Source: Candidatus Sabulitectum sp.
GTDB taxonomy: Bacteria > Fermentibacterota > Fermentibacteria > Fermentibacterales > JCC-6
Reading direction: 5' to 3'
DNA length: 55,512 nucleotides
Assembly (NCBI GenBank): GCA_023145375.1
Contig: JAGLDY010000068.1
Coordinates: 1-55,512, forward strand
Part shown: in pieces, positions 16,795 through 26,478 of the stretch
How the letters are laid out: every line of letters starts with the position of its first letter
How positions within the stretch are numbered: the stretch's first letter is position 1
Program-made: the position numbers and the translations under genes
The notes under the pieces: generated by a model
Seen by the model: only the letters and a program-made list of their open reading frames with translations
Told to the model about the DNA's origin: nothing
Databases searched by the model: none

Positions 16795-18399
16795 TTACTG
16801 TGTTCCACCCCAGAGATCTATCTCAACCACAGCAGCGGTGTCTATTGTTGCGGAATATCTAGTGTTCAGGTCATCCATCAAACTGTCAAATGCAGAGGAG
16901 AACAAACTGGAGGAAGCCATCATCTCCACCTGGGGATAAATGTCTTCCAGCAAAGCAATCTCCGGAGGAACTATCTCAACTACCTTAAACCATGCAACAA
17001 GTTCCCCGTCTATTAACACAGGTCCGGAAAAAACTCCCGGATCAGTCGCAAAGATATCTGCTCCCAGTTCCTGTCCGAATGCCTGCTCAACCTGAGGAGG
17101 AGTGGGAACCATAGCTCCACTGGAGTCCAGGAGAGTTTGACAGGCGCTCAGGTCATCGAAAGATGAGATAGAAAGAGAGTCTGCAACTGAAGAGGTGTCC
17201 GTATAACCAAGAAGAACAGAGCGTCTTTCCGGAAGAAGGAACATCTCCTCATTCTCCCCGAACCACAGAGCAACACCGGCACTGTCAGGAGTACTGGCCT
17301 CAAGCACCCTTCTTCTCATGACACTTTCCGCTCTCACATAATCAAATGCGTTCTCAGGCAGTACGATATCGTTTTCAAGCGCAAGTTCAGCAAGTCCGTA
17401 TCTCTGTGCAATTGATCTTACATAGAGCCACATAGTGGCTTCAGGGGTCATGAACAGCTCCGGAGATGAGAAAACTGCAATCTCTGCAGGTACCTGCCCG
17501 GGAAAGTTCACTGGATCCGCCTTTGTCATTACGTATAGAATATCCTCGACTGTAAGAGTATCTTCGCCTAGAAGAACCACCGGTTCAGGATTTCCTTCCC
17601 CGCCTCCGGCGGGTACAAGCCTGGTTCCACTAATAGTGCATCTGCCTGCAAGAGTGGATATTCCTTTTGACATAATTACATGAGACGATAATGATGTTAC
17701 GGAATTAATGAATCCAAGGCTTGCGACACCATCCTCCGGAATCCATTCACCTTCTGAAAGATTGATAAGACAGACACACCACTCGCCGTACATGGGCAGA
17801 ACATGGGCTGTGCCTGTTTCCAGAGAAAGCAGAGGAATGAACGCCGTTGTTATTCTGTGAACAGGCCCGCTGAAACTTCTGTAACTGGACCCGTCCGCAA
17901 GGCTCCATGGAGCCCCCAGGGAAGGTTCTGATGAATCAAAGTTACCGGAGTTCCACTCTTCAGCCATTACCGTTGCAGAGGCCGAATCATCAAGAAGAAC
18001 AACCCTGAGAGTAAAACCGGAAAACCCACATACGGTGAGAGAGTCCACATAACCGGCCTGATCGAATTCGTGACCAAGACGATTGAACATAGAGTCGGAG
18101 AGCATCGATACTCTGTAAAGATCCTCCCAGCCGTCCGATACAGTTGTATCTTCTTCCCAGGCAACGAGAAGAAGTCTCTTCATCATTATCTGTTCCATAA
18201 GGGCAAGTCTTCCCCCCGGCTCCAGAACTCCCACCTGCAGATCTGCTGGAAGATTGTTGAAAACTGAAAGATATTCCCCGGTGGTAACAGGAACTCCATC
18301 CACAGAACCAAGCTCACCTGATCTTCCACAGGAGGAAGTCAGGATAACAAGGACTGTGATCATAAGAACGGTATAAATAAGCGCACGCATTGGTTTCAC
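16795..18399 (-). CDS. Large lipoprotein related to PpiD/SurA chaperones
   Basis: 534 residues. Type II signal peptide with lipobox (VLVILTSSCG). The start VDGVPVTTGEYLSVFNNLP matches the opening of SurA/PpiD-type N domains, and the C-terminal part (about 400-530) has the spacing of a parvulin region, but the usual GG-x-L-G-W core is missing. Two middle stretches look like repeats of the chaperone arm. It could anchor the chaperone series to a membrane. Prolyl-isomerase activity is not supported by the sequence. Confidence 0.6.
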   Translation of the reverse strand: MKPMRALIYTVLMITVLVILTSSCGRSGELGSVDGVPVTTGEYLSVFNNLPADLQVGVLEPGGRLALMEQIMMKRLLLVAWEEDTTVSDGWEDLYRVSMLSDSMFNRLGHEFDQAGYVDSLTVCGFSGFTLRVVLLDDSASATVMAEEWNSGNFDSSEPSLGAPWSLADGSSYRSFSGPVHRITTAFIPLLSLETGTAHVLPMYGEWCVCLINLSEGEWIPEDGVASLGFINSVTSLSSHVIMSKGISTLAGRCTISGTRLVPAGGGEGNPEPVVLLGEDTLTVEDILYVMTKADPVNFPGQVPAEIAVFSSPELFMTPEATMWLYVRSIAQRYGLAELALENDIVLPENAFDYVRAESVMRRRVLEASTPDSAGVALWFGENEEMFLLPERRSVLLGYTDTSSVADSLSISSFDDLSACQTLLDSSGAMVPTPPQVEQAFGQELGADIFATDPGVFSGPVLIDGELVAWFKVVEIVPPEIALLEDIYPQVEMMASSSLFSSAFDSLMDDLNTRYSATIDTAAVVEIDLWGGTQ

Positions 18400-18420
18400 C
18401 TCTACTGGATATTATTGTAA

Positions 18421-21400
18421 TTAACGATCTTCAAAGTATTGTGCGAATATACGCAAAACCGCCAGCAACGCGGACATTCTTTCTTCCGGCAGGGCTTCCT
18501 GGAATTTTCGTGAAAGTAGCACCCTTCCAGTTTTTTCCTCCAGAACACTCCATTTTTCTCCTGCAAGGGTCCTGACCTTCTGCAGGCGGGGTGCCGCATC
18601 TGGAAGAAAGACCAGTCTTGCCATTGAGGAGGTAACTAGAACATCTTCTATATTTGCCTTCATGGCAAGAAAATTTACCCGGGCCCTGTGAGCAACTCCT
18701 CTCACCGGCTGGGGGATTGTTCCGAATCTGTCCTTCACATAGTCAAGCCACCGCTCAACATCGCCCTCGGACCTGGAACGCCAGACCCCTCTGTACAGAT
18801 GAACCCTCTCCGCTGTATCCGGCATGTATTCCTCGGGAATAAAGGCCATTCCCGGAAGTTCTATCCGAGCCTGTGGTCTGTTCAAGCCACCCTTTTCACC
18901 CTTGAGCATGCTGACTTCTCTGGAGAGAAGCTCCTCGAACATTGAGTATCCAACCGATTCCACCTGACCACTCTGACCGGCTCCAAGAAATTCTCCTGCC
19001 CCCCGGAGCTCAAGATCGCGCATGGCAATATGCCAGCCGCTGCCAAGTCTTGTGTACCGTTGTATTGCCTCCAGCCTGTTCCTGCCCTCAGGTTTAAGCT
19101 TACCAAGCCCCCCGGGAGTGATCATGTAGCAGTATGCTCTGTGATGACTTCTTCCCACCCGTCCCCGAAGCTGGTAGAGTTCAGCAAGTCCGAAATTCTG
19201 AGCATTGTCTATGAACATGGTATTCACTCTGGGCAAGTCTATACCGGATTCAATGATACTTGTGGAGAGAAGCATCTGGTACTTACCACCCATAAAGGAG
19301 TGCATCACATCCTCAAGCTGTCTTGGATTCATCTGGCCGTGACCCACAACGATGTCAATGTCTAAAAAGCTTTCAAGTCTGGTTTTTATCTTTTCTATGG
19401 TGCTGATACGGTTGTGTACAAAGAATATCTGACCATCCCGCTCAAGCTCCCTGGCCACAGCCCGGGCAATAATCTCCTGATTGAAGGTTGTTATCTCCGT
19501 TTGAATTGGGTACCTGTCCCGTGGCGGCGTGGCAATTATTGATATCTCACGGAAACCTGAGAGAGCCATGTGCAGAGTTCTGGGAATGGGAGTAGCAGTC
19601 ATGGTCAGGGTATCAACGGTTGTTTTCATCTCCCGGAGGTATTCCTTTTGTTTTACACCAAATCTCTGTTCCTCATCAACCACCAGAAGACCTATGTTAT
19701 TGAATCTGACATCCTTCTGAAGAAGACGGTGTGTACCCACAACAATGGATACGTCCCCCTGAGCAAGACCTTCAAGCGTTTTCTTCTGTTCTCCTCTGCT
19801 CTGAAATCTGCTGAGCACCTCAACCTGCATGGGAAACTCCGCAAGTCTGTCTCTGAATGTGTTGTAGTGCTGTTCTGCAAGAACTGTAGTAGGAGCAAGG
19901 ACAGCAACTTGAACGCCTGCCTCCGCAGCTCTGAATGCCGCACGAAGAGCAACCTCAGTCTTTCCGTAACCAACGTCTCCGCAGATAAGTCTTTCCATTG
20001 GGGTGTCTTTACTGAAGTCCGCCATAACAGCCTTGATAGCTGACGCCTGATCCGGGGTCTCCTCATAGGGAAAACTCTCCTCCATTGCCTTGGTAAACCT
20101 TCCAGGAGGGGGAAATGGCTCTCTTTTTCTAACAGTTCGCTCGGCATAGAGAATAGCTAGTCTTCCGGCGATCTCCTGTGCTCTCTTCTTTACCCTTGAA
20201 AGTCGTTTACCCCACGAAGAACCACCAATTTTGTCCAGTTGGGGGTTACCTCCCCCCGGGGTCAGATACTTTTGTATCTGGCCTATCTGCTCAAGTGGCA
20301 CCATGAGCTTGTCACCATCCCGATAGCTAACTTCGAGGCAGTCAACATCACCGTCTGCAACAGACAGTCGTTTAAGCCCGATGAATTGACCTATTCCGTA
20401 AGACTCGTGAACAATGTAGTTTCCCGGTTGAAGTTCCTCCCAGGATGCCAGTGTTTCACCGCCTCTAAACTTCCTTACCCTCTCCGGGCGTCTTCTGGTA
20501 CTCAGCAGCCTTCTCTCACAGAGGAATGCAACTCCTCCTCCATTTTCCCGGGGCAGAACAAAGCCATCAGAAATAGAAAGTACCAGCATCTCCACTGGCT
20601 CCAGCAGGTCTTCAGGAAGAAGATCTCTGAAAGAGCTCATCTCCGCATTGGTATCGCAGGCTATCACTACCCTTAGATCGCTGTCCCGCCACTGTCTGAT
20701 CTGCCTGAACATCTCTCCGTGGTGATCCATGAATCCTGTCTGGGGTTCCGTGGGCAGATATATATCCACACTTCCTGATGGTACCAGAGTGTGCTCAAGG
20801 ATCCGTCTGCAACCATTCATGCTCTTTTCTATCTCTTCCCAGGAAGCAAAGGCATCCTGAAAAAAGAACGGAAGATTCCCGGGAAAAGCAGACCTTCTGG
20901 CATCAATGGTCTCTTCTATAACAGAATTAAGCCTGAGAGGCTCCACAAGGATCAGTGTCCCTATCTCCGCCAAGTAATCAAAGAGCATGGCGGATCCGTC
21001 AAAGAAAAGGGGAAGATGGTGTTCTATTCCAGGGAAATCACTTGCTCCGTACATATACTCTTCAAGTGGATGTCCTTCAGGCACACGATCAGCAGCGGCG
21101 TTCCACTGGTCAGGAGAAAGAACTATCTCTCTTGCAGGAAGTATCCTCGCCGAACCCACCCGGTTGATGGTTCGCTGGGAATGCTGATCGAATATCCGAA
21201 CCGATTCAACCTCATCACCGAAGAACTCTATTCTGAATGGATTTTCTGTACCATAGGTTCCAATATCTATGATACCGCCCCTTCTGGACCACCTGCCCTG
21301 CTCATAGACAGAAGTCTCCTTGATGTATCCAGCAGAGAGGAGCCAGCTTTCAAGCTTATCAGGATCCAGGTGCATTCCTTTGTAAAGGGCCAGGATCTTA

Positions 21401-21801
21401 AAAGAATCAGACGGTGGCAGCCTTTTTACAAGAGAACGCGCAGGAACAACCACCAATGTACCAGGTCGTGCTGAATGAAGGCCTGCAAGACACTCGATCC
21501 TGTCAGCCACAACGCTCTGATGTGCCGGTTCTTTCTGGAATGGAAGGGTTTCGTAGGCAGGAAAGTAAAGAACGCCTCTACCTGTGAAGGATTGAATGTC
21601 ATCCCGAATAGATTCAGCAGTTGTTACTGTAGGTGCCACAACAATGGTGGGACCTGCAAGCCTGTGAGCAGAGACCACAGCCATGGACAGAGATGCACCT
21701 CCAAGCCCACCCATGGTTGTTCTCGGTTTCTCAGACAGGCTGTCAAGCATACCGGAAAAGATGGAATCCCAGTAAAACTCATCTGTGATGGTTGAGGTCA
21801 C
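18421..21801 (-). CDS. mfd: Transcription-repair coupling factor Mfd
   Basis: 1126 residues, near full family length. Removes RNA polymerase stalled at lesions and recruits UvrA. Domains in order: UvrB-like region (about 30-330), RNA polymerase interaction (CarD-like) domain from PGNYIVHESYGIGQF (about 465-530), translocase with Walker A CGDVGYGKTE and DEEQ box (VVDEEQRFG), helicase C with STSIIESGIDLPRVNT and QLRGRVGRS, and the C-terminal TRCF domain. The start is a GTG overlapping the M23 gene stop. Confidence 0.97.
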   Translation of the reverse strand: MTSTITDEFYWDSIFSGMLDSLSEKPRTTMGGLGGASLSMAVVSAHRLAGPTIVVAPTVTTAESIRDDIQSFTGRGVLYFPAYETLPFQKEPAHQSVVADRIECLAGLHSARPGTLVVVPARSLVKRLPPSDSFKILALYKGMHLDPDKLESWLLSAGYIKETSVYEQGRWSRRGGIIDIGTYGTENPFRIEFFGDEVESVRIFDQHSQRTINRVGSARILPAREIVLSPDQWNAAADRVPEGHPLEEYMYGASDFPGIEHHLPLFFDGSAMLFDYLAEIGTLILVEPLRLNSVIEETIDARRSAFPGNLPFFFQDAFASWEEIEKSMNGCRRILEHTLVPSGSVDIYLPTEPQTGFMDHHGEMFRQIRQWRDSDLRVVIACDTNAEMSSFRDLLPEDLLEPVEMLVLSISDGFVLPRENGGGVAFLCERRLLSTRRRPERVRKFRGGETLASWEELQPGNYIVHESYGIGQFIGLKRLSVADGDVDCLEVSYRDGDKLMVPLEQIGQIQKYLTPGGGNPQLDKIGGSSWGKRLSRVKKRAQEIAGRLAILYAERTVRKREPFPPPGRFTKAMEESFPYEETPDQASAIKAVMADFSKDTPMERLICGDVGYGKTEVALRAAFRAAEAGVQVAVLAPTTVLAEQHYNTFRDRLAEFPMQVEVLSRFQSRGEQKKTLEGLAQGDVSIVVGTHRLLQKDVRFNNIGLLVVDEEQRFGVKQKEYLREMKTTVDTLTMTATPIPRTLHMALSGFREISIIATPPRDRYPIQTEITTFNQEIIARAVARELERDGQIFFVHNRISTIEKIKTRLESFLDIDIVVGHGQMNPRQLEDVMHSFMGGKYQMLLSTSIIESGIDLPRVNTMFIDNAQNFGLAELYQLRGRVGRSHHRAYCYMITPGGLGKLKPEGRNRLEAIQRYTRLGSGWHIAMRDLELRGAGEFLGAGQSGQVESVGYSMFEELLSREVSMLKGEKGGLNRPQARIELPGMAFIPEEYMPDTAERVHLYRGVWRSRSEGDVERWLDYVKDRFGTIPQPVRGVAHRARVNFLAMKANIEDVLVTSSMARLVFLPDAAPRLQKVRTLAGEKWSVLEEKTGRVLLSRKFQEALPEERMSALLAVLRIFAQYFEDR

Positions 21802-23213
21802 TCCACAGGCTCCTCTGCCACCACTTCCGGCTCGATCTCAACCTCCGGGACCGGCAGGTCAATTCCAACAAGCATGGACCACTGGGCTTCGATCACCAGC
21901 ATCTCGGCAAGGAACCTGTCCAGCTCTTCTCCCTCAAGCGGATCAGCAGGAGGCATTATCTCTGTGGCAGGGTTCACATAGGAACCGTTCCTTTTCATCT
22001 CGAAGTGTACATGTGGTCCAGTGGAAAGACCGGTGGAGCCCACATACCCGATGATCTCTCCCTGCCTCACATAACTCCCCACACTCTGCCCTGAAGCGTA
22101 ACCGTTCATGTGTCCGTATCCAGTCTCGTAGCCGTTGGCATGTCTGATCCGCACCATGTTCCCGTAACCGCCAGTCCAACTTCGGACTGTTATGGTTCCA
22201 TCTCCAACAGCGTATATCTCCGTACCAAGCGGAGATGCATAGTCTATCCCTCTGTGCGCCCGTGTATACCCCAGAACCGGGTGCATCCTGGCATTGGAGT
22301 AACCGGAGCTTATTCTGCCGAACGGAACAGGCATTTTAAGGAACATGGTTCTCAGTGAAGCACCGTCCCGGTGGTAATGATCCAGGATGATCTCCGCTGA
22401 TTCCGCTTCATCGGGGCGGTGAAAGAAAGGGAAAGCCTCGGCCATCCCTCCATGAACAAACTGATACTTTGCAGCAAGAATTCTTCGAAATCCGGTCTCA
22501 CCGTCCAAGGGGTAGCGGTTCTCCTCAATGAGGATCCACAGTTTGTCTCCCACCTTCACATCGTAGTAAAAATCAATGTCATAAACGAAAAGCCTGTCGG
22601 TAAGCGCATGTTGCAGTTCTGATACATAACCAACAGCCCGTGATGAATCTCTGCTGCTGATAAGAAGGCCGGATCCTGAAAGGTCTCCGGGCAGTGCAGT
22701 GTCCCACAGCGCATCCCAGACAGTAGTTGAGATCTCGCAGGAAACAGCCCTCTGGCGAATCCATCTCTCCTGTGGCACATACTCCCACATTGATGGGTCT
22801 CCAGCGTTATAGGCTATTCTGTAGAAACCTCTTCTGTTTCCCGGGTACGCACGAAGCTCCGAGAGTTCTCCCCTGCAGTATATGGCGGCAAGGGTATCAC
22901 CTGATCTCTGGACGGTCCACCCTAGACTGTCCATAAGTATTTCACAGGTTGCCAGATACTGACCGCCGGAAATACCAAGATCCCGGACAGCACCTCCGAG
23001 GAAACCCTCACCTATTGTGGACGTAAAAGTATCGATAGTATCGGCCATCACAGTGAGAATTCCCGTGCGGCAAACCTCCATCATCTGGGAATTCCTGTGA
23101 AATTCCCATGGAACACCCACGCTGTCCTCATCTGATCTTGTAAACAACAGTGTGACCGCTGTGGCAGTCAGGATCAGCGCAACTGCGCCCCAGTTTCTTC
23201 TGTTTCGAAGCAA
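21798..23213 (-). CDS. M23-family (LytM) metallopeptidase with membrane anchor
   Basis: 471 residues, starting at a TTG six bases after GGAGG. One N-terminal membrane helix (about 10-26), then a long periplasmic stretch, then a LytM domain (about 300-415): MHPVLGYTRAHRGIDYASPL, GYGNMVRIRHANG, GYVGSTGLSTGPHVHFEM. The His and Asp of HRGID and the HVH triad are the zinc site, so the enzyme is probably an active peptidoglycan endopeptidase. A middle region (KVGDKLWILIEENRYPLDGE) resembles that of MepM/LysM-associated members. Link to FtsEX in the same operon is suggestive only. Confidence 0.88.
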   Translation of the reverse strand: MLRNRRNWGAVALILTATAVTLLFTRSDEDSVGVPWEFHRNSQMMEVCRTGILTVMADTIDTFTSTIGEGFLGGAVRDLGISGGQYLATCEILMDSLGWTVQRSGDTLAAIYCRGELSELRAYPGNRRGFYRIAYNAGDPSMWEYVPQERWIRQRAVSCEISTTVWDALWDTALPGDLSGSGLLISSRDSSRAVGYVSELQHALTDRLFVYDIDFYYDVKVGDKLWILIEENRYPLDGETGFRRILAAKYQFVHGGMAEAFPFFHRPDEAESAEIILDHYHRDGASLRTMFLKMPVPFGRISSGYSNARMHPVLGYTRAHRGIDYASPLGTEIYAVGDGTITVRSWTGGYGNMVRIRHANGYETGYGHMNGYASGQSVGSYVRQGEIIGYVGSTGLSTGPHVHFEMKRNGSYVNPATEIMPPADPLEGEELDRFLAEMLVIEAQWSMLVGIDLPVPEVEIEPEVVAEEPVE

Positions 23214-23231
23214 TTTTCCTCCGTTGACCGG

Positions 23232-23852
23232 TCAGATACCGTCTGAATAGAGTCTGTCACCGAAATCCCCAAGCCCCGGTCTTATAAACCATTTTGAATC
23301 AAGCTCTCTGTCAACACAAACGGTGATAACTCTCAGATTGTCAAATACCTCGAGTTTTGCAATTCCCTCTGGAGCTGCCACAACAGAGACAAGAATTATA
23401 TCTGAAGCTTTCATCTTGAAAAGATGCTTCAGCACCGTAGTTGCAGTTCCACCTGTGGCCAGCATTGGGTCCAGAACAATGACTTTCCTGCCTGACACAT
23501 CGGGAATGGAGGAGTAGTGCCATACCGGTTTGGCAGTGGCCTCATCCCTGCTTATGCCTATAAATGCAACCTGAGAATCCGGCAGCAGGTCCTGAAATGC
23601 TTCCAGTATTCCAAGGCCGGCCCTTAAGATAGGTACTATCACCGGAGAGTTAACAAGCACCTCGCCAAGTGTGTTCTCCAGTGGAGTCTGCACCTCTGCT
23701 GGTACTGTATGAAGATCACGGGTTGCCTCAACAGCCAGCAGATAGGCCAGTCGATTGGCATAAGCTCTGAATTGAACCGGAGGCAGATCTGCTCTTCTGA
23801 GCCTTGTAACAAAGTCTCTGGCAACAGGATGCTCAAATTCTATCATTTCCAT
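23232..23852 (-). CDS. upp: Uracil phosphoribosyltransferase
   Basis: 206 residues, normal size. Converts uracil and PRPP to UMP (pyrimidine salvage). Family motifs: VPILRAGLGILEAF, PRPP loop VLDPMLATGGTATTVL, and C-terminal PGLGDFGDRLYSDGI (uracil site). First gene of the long minus-strand operon; it faces tyrS across a 93-base gap. Confidence 0.95.
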   Translation of the reverse strand: MEMIEFEHPVARDFVTRLRRADLPPVQFRAYANRLAYLLAVEATRDLHTVPAEVQTPLENTLGEVLVNSPVIVPILRAGLGILEAFQDLLPDSQVAFIGISRDEATAKPVWHYSSIPDVSGRKVIVLDPMLATGGTATTVLKHLFKMKASDIILVSVVAAPEGIAKLEVFDNLRVITVCVDRELDSKWFIRPGLGDFGDRLYSDGI

Positions 23853-23878
23853 GAAGTTATTTCCCTTTCATTTGTTCG

Positions 23879-23907
23879 TTGACAAAATACTGAAAAGTTG
23901 GTACACT
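23879..23907 (+). promoter_or_regulatory. Near-consensus sigma-70 promoter of tyrS
   Basis: TTGACA (23879-23884), 17-base spacer, TACACT (23902-23907). The predicted start near 23914 gives a leader of about 32 bases with GGAGGG before the ATG. There is no T-box leader of the sort that regulates tyrS in Firmicutes. Confidence 0.8.
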
Positions 23908-23945
23908 CGCCAGATGGGTACACTAAATCACAGGAGGGACTGCCA

Positions 23946-25181
23946 ATGAACGTGCTTCAGGATCTGATAGATAGAAGTCTTGTTTACCAGATGACCAATG
24001 GGGAGAGATTGAACGATCTCCTTCGTACCGGTTCTCTCTCTTTCTATATAGGTTTTGACGCAACAGCAAGCAGTCTTCACCTTGGACACCTTGTCCCGCT
24101 GATGGTAGCCAGCCATCTTCAAAAAGCCGGTCACAAGCCTCGTATCCTGATCGGAGGGGCTACTGCCCTGGTGGGTGATCCCTCTGGACGATCCACTGAA
24201 AGAACCATGGAGACCCGTGAAACTGTCAATGACTGGGCTGATTCACTGAAGATACAAATGACAAGATTCCTGGACTTTGATAACGGCAGTGCCACTGGCG
24301 CCGTTCTTCTGAACAATGCTGATTGGCTGAACAAGCTGAACTACATCAATTTCCTTCGAGATATAGGAAAGCATTTCAGTGTGAACAGAATGCTTACTGC
24401 CGAGAGTGTGAAGCAGAGGCTTGAAACAGGTTTCTCCTTCCTGGAGTTCAACTACACACTGCTTCAATCCTACGATTTTCTGCACCTTTTCAGAGAAGAG
24501 AACTGCATTCTACAAGTGGGTGGCGCAGATCAGTGGGGCAACATAGTGGCAGGGATCGACCTTATTCGAAGAAAGGAATCAGCAGAGGCCTACGGCTTCA
24601 CCTGTCCTCTTGTTACCACTTCAACCGGTGAAAAGATGAGCAAGTCTCAACCGGGAGGCGCCATCTGGCTTGATCCGAATCTTACATCACCCTACCAGTA
24701 CTACCAGTTCTGGATCAATGTGGATGACAGGGACGCAGCTTACTTCATGAAACTCTACACCTATCTTCCAATGAACGAGATAGCTGAATACGAAAAGCTC
24801 ACTGGCGCAGACACAAGAAGAACAAAGGAAAAGCTGGCTTTTGAAGCAACCGCCATAGCCCATGGGAAAGATCAGGCAGAAAAGGCACAGAACGCAGCAA
24901 AGGCTCTTTTTGCAGGAAAAGGCGATCAGCAGAATGTTCCAGCCACAGATCTTCATCTATCCCGGATAACAGATGGGATATCAGCTGTTGATCTGTTCAC
25001 GGAAACAGGTCTCTGTTCAAGTCGGGGTGAAGTAAGAAGGCTGGGCAAACAGGGCGGTCTTTACATTCAGGGTGAAAGGGTTAATGCCCCGGAAGAAAAG
25101 ATCACAGAGGAACTGCTGAAAGACAATTCACTTCTTCTGAGAGCGGGCAAGAAGCGATACCACAGGATCAACTTCGTGTAG
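23946..25181 (+). CDS. tyrS: Tyrosyl-tRNA synthetase
   Basis: 411 residues from the ATG at 23946, 7 bases after GGAGG; an in-frame upstream codon at 23898 lies before the promoter and is rejected. Class I synthetase: HIGH-type motif SLHLGHLVPL, KMSKS motif in GEKMSKSQPGGA, tyrosine site LLQSYDFLHL and GGADQWGNIVAG, and a C-terminal S4 tRNA-binding domain (SRGEVRRLGKQGGLYIQGER). Monocistronic. Confidence 0.97.
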   Translation: MNVLQDLIDRSLVYQMTNGERLNDLLRTGSLSFYIGFDATASSLHLGHLVPLMVASHLQKAGHKPRILIGGATALVGDPSGRSTERTMETRETVNDWADSLKIQMTRFLDFDNGSATGAVLLNNADWLNKLNYINFLRDIGKHFSVNRMLTAESVKQRLETGFSFLEFNYTLLQSYDFLHLFREENCILQVGGADQWGNIVAGIDLIRRKESAEAYGFTCPLVTTSTGEKMSKSQPGGAIWLDPNLTSPYQYYQFWINVDDRDAAYFMKLYTYLPMNEIAEYEKLTGADTRRTKEKLAFEATAIAHGKDQAEKAQNAAKALFAGKGDQQNVPATDLHLSRITDGISAVDLFTETGLCSSRGEVRRLGKQGGLYIQGERVNAPEEKITEELLKDNSLLLRAGKKRYHRINFV

Positions 25182-25254
25182 CGGGATCCTGACTGTCACA
25201 ATTTCCATTTCAGATAAAACTCGACTTCTTCACAAAACTTTCTGATCTGGATCT

Positions 25255-26424
25255 TTATCTGGCTCTTCGCCAGGCATTCTCCGCGGGCTCTTCAATTCTG
25301 CTCCAGACCTCTTCAGGTAAACCGTCTCCGTCGATCACAGTCATTTTCCCCTGTTTCCTGTAGTAATCTACCACCGGCAGGCATATCTTTTCATGCTGTT
25401 CCAGCCTGTGCACAATGGTGGAGGTTTCCATGTCGTAATTCATTCGCTTTTCAGTCTTCCCCCGGACATCCAGCCTCTTTATAAGCTCAAGTGTAGGACA
25501 CTGGATATCAATTGTGAAAGAGACAGAGGTATTGATCTTACGGAGAAGCCCGTCAAGGATGTAGGCCTGCACCAGAGTTCTCGGGAACCCCTTGAAGATG
25601 AAACCGTTTGCCTCGGGGTTCCTTTGAATATGCTTTTCAATGAGCTTAATAACTATCTCATCAGGCACAAGATCCCCCTTGTCACACAGGGTTTGTACCA
25701 CCTGCCCCACGCTGGAATTCTTACCGATCTCCTCCTTTAGCATCTCCCCTGTGGACAGGTAGACCAGGTTGTACTTCTCTGCCAGTTTCCTGGCCTGAGT
25801 ACCTCTTCCGGCACCAGGGTAGCCAAGAAGCACTACATTGAAGAGAACTTTGCGAAGTTCCTTGTCTATTATTTCTTCAAGTTTTCTGTTGATCTCCTCC
25901 ACCGGACCGGCACCGTCCACAGGAAAGAAAAGCCCCTGGTCCTTGTAGAACTGAGCCACAGGAGCAGTCTTCTCCCGGTACTCCTTGAGCCTGTTCTTTA
26001 TGACTGCTTCAGTATCATCACTGCGACCGGAGGTCTTTGCACGGTTAAGAAGGCGCTTGAGAGACTCTTCAGGAGAAACATCCAGGAAAAGCAGACAGGT
26101 AAGAGATGTATGCATTTTCAAGAGCAATCCCTCAAGAATGTAAGCCTGCACGAAGGTTCTGGGAAAACCGTCGAAGAGAAAACCTGATGCATCTGGATTG
26201 GAGACGATCTTCTTCTCAATTATCTGAACGACTATTTCATCGGAGACCAGTCCTCCAGCTTCAATAATGGATCTTGCTGCAAGACCCAGCGCTGTACCGC
26301 TTCTTATCTCCTCCCGGAGAATATCGCCTGTTGAAATGTAAACAAGGTTGTGTTTCTTCATCAACAGTGCGGACTGGGTACCCTTACCGGCACCTGGAGC
26401 TCCGAACAAAGCAATATTCAGCAT
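25255..26424 (-). CDS. adk: Tandem (two-domain) adenylate kinase, second domain degenerate
   Basis: 389 residues holding two adenylate kinase domains, about 1-190 and 194-389; usual Adk is one domain of 190-220. The first is intact: P-loop GAPGAGKGTQ, STGDILREEI, DGFPRT, and GRSDDTEAVIKNRLKEY. The second keeps the fold (STGEMLKEEI, RNPEANGFIFKGFPRTLVQA), but the P-loop lysine is Arg207 (GYPGAGRGTQ), the DG of DGFPRT is KG, and the R-x-DD motif is gone. Domain one should interconvert ATP, AMP and ADP; domain two may bind nucleotide or regulate. Both halves share phrases such as VQAYIL-x-GLL, pointing to internal duplication. Last gene of a minus-strand cluster after ywbE. Confidence 0.85.
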   Translation of the reverse strand: MLNIALFGAPGAGKGTQSALLMKKHNLVYISTGDILREEIRSGTALGLAARSIIEAGGLVSDEIVVQIIEKKIVSNPDASGFLFDGFPRTFVQAYILEGLLLKMHTSLTCLLFLDVSPEESLKRLLNRAKTSGRSDDTEAVIKNRLKEYREKTAPVAQFYKDQGLFFPVDGAGPVEEINRKLEEIIDKELRKVLFNVVLLGYPGAGRGTQARKLAEKYNLVYLSTGEMLKEEIGKNSSVGQVVQTLCDKGDLVPDEIVIKLIEKHIQRNPEANGFIFKGFPRTLVQAYILDGLLRKINTSVSFTIDIQCPTLELIKRLDVRGKTEKRMNYDMETSTIVHRLEQHEKICLPVVDYYRKQGKMTVIDGDGLPEEVWSRIEEPAENAWRRAR

Positions 26425-26478
26425 GTGGTCTTCCTCTCTCTACCTGCCAGTGACTGGATTCCGGCTGAATGCAAAAAG

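Noticed and set aside
20791..21474. Antisense open frame of 227 codons opposite mfd
   Set aside because: Long but entirely opposite the conserved UvrB-like part of mfd; no protein features.
25182..25254. CAGATAAA ... TTTATCTG inverted repeat between tyrS and adk as a shared terminator
   Set aside because: The arms are about 30 bases apart, AT-rich and without a T tract in the right place.
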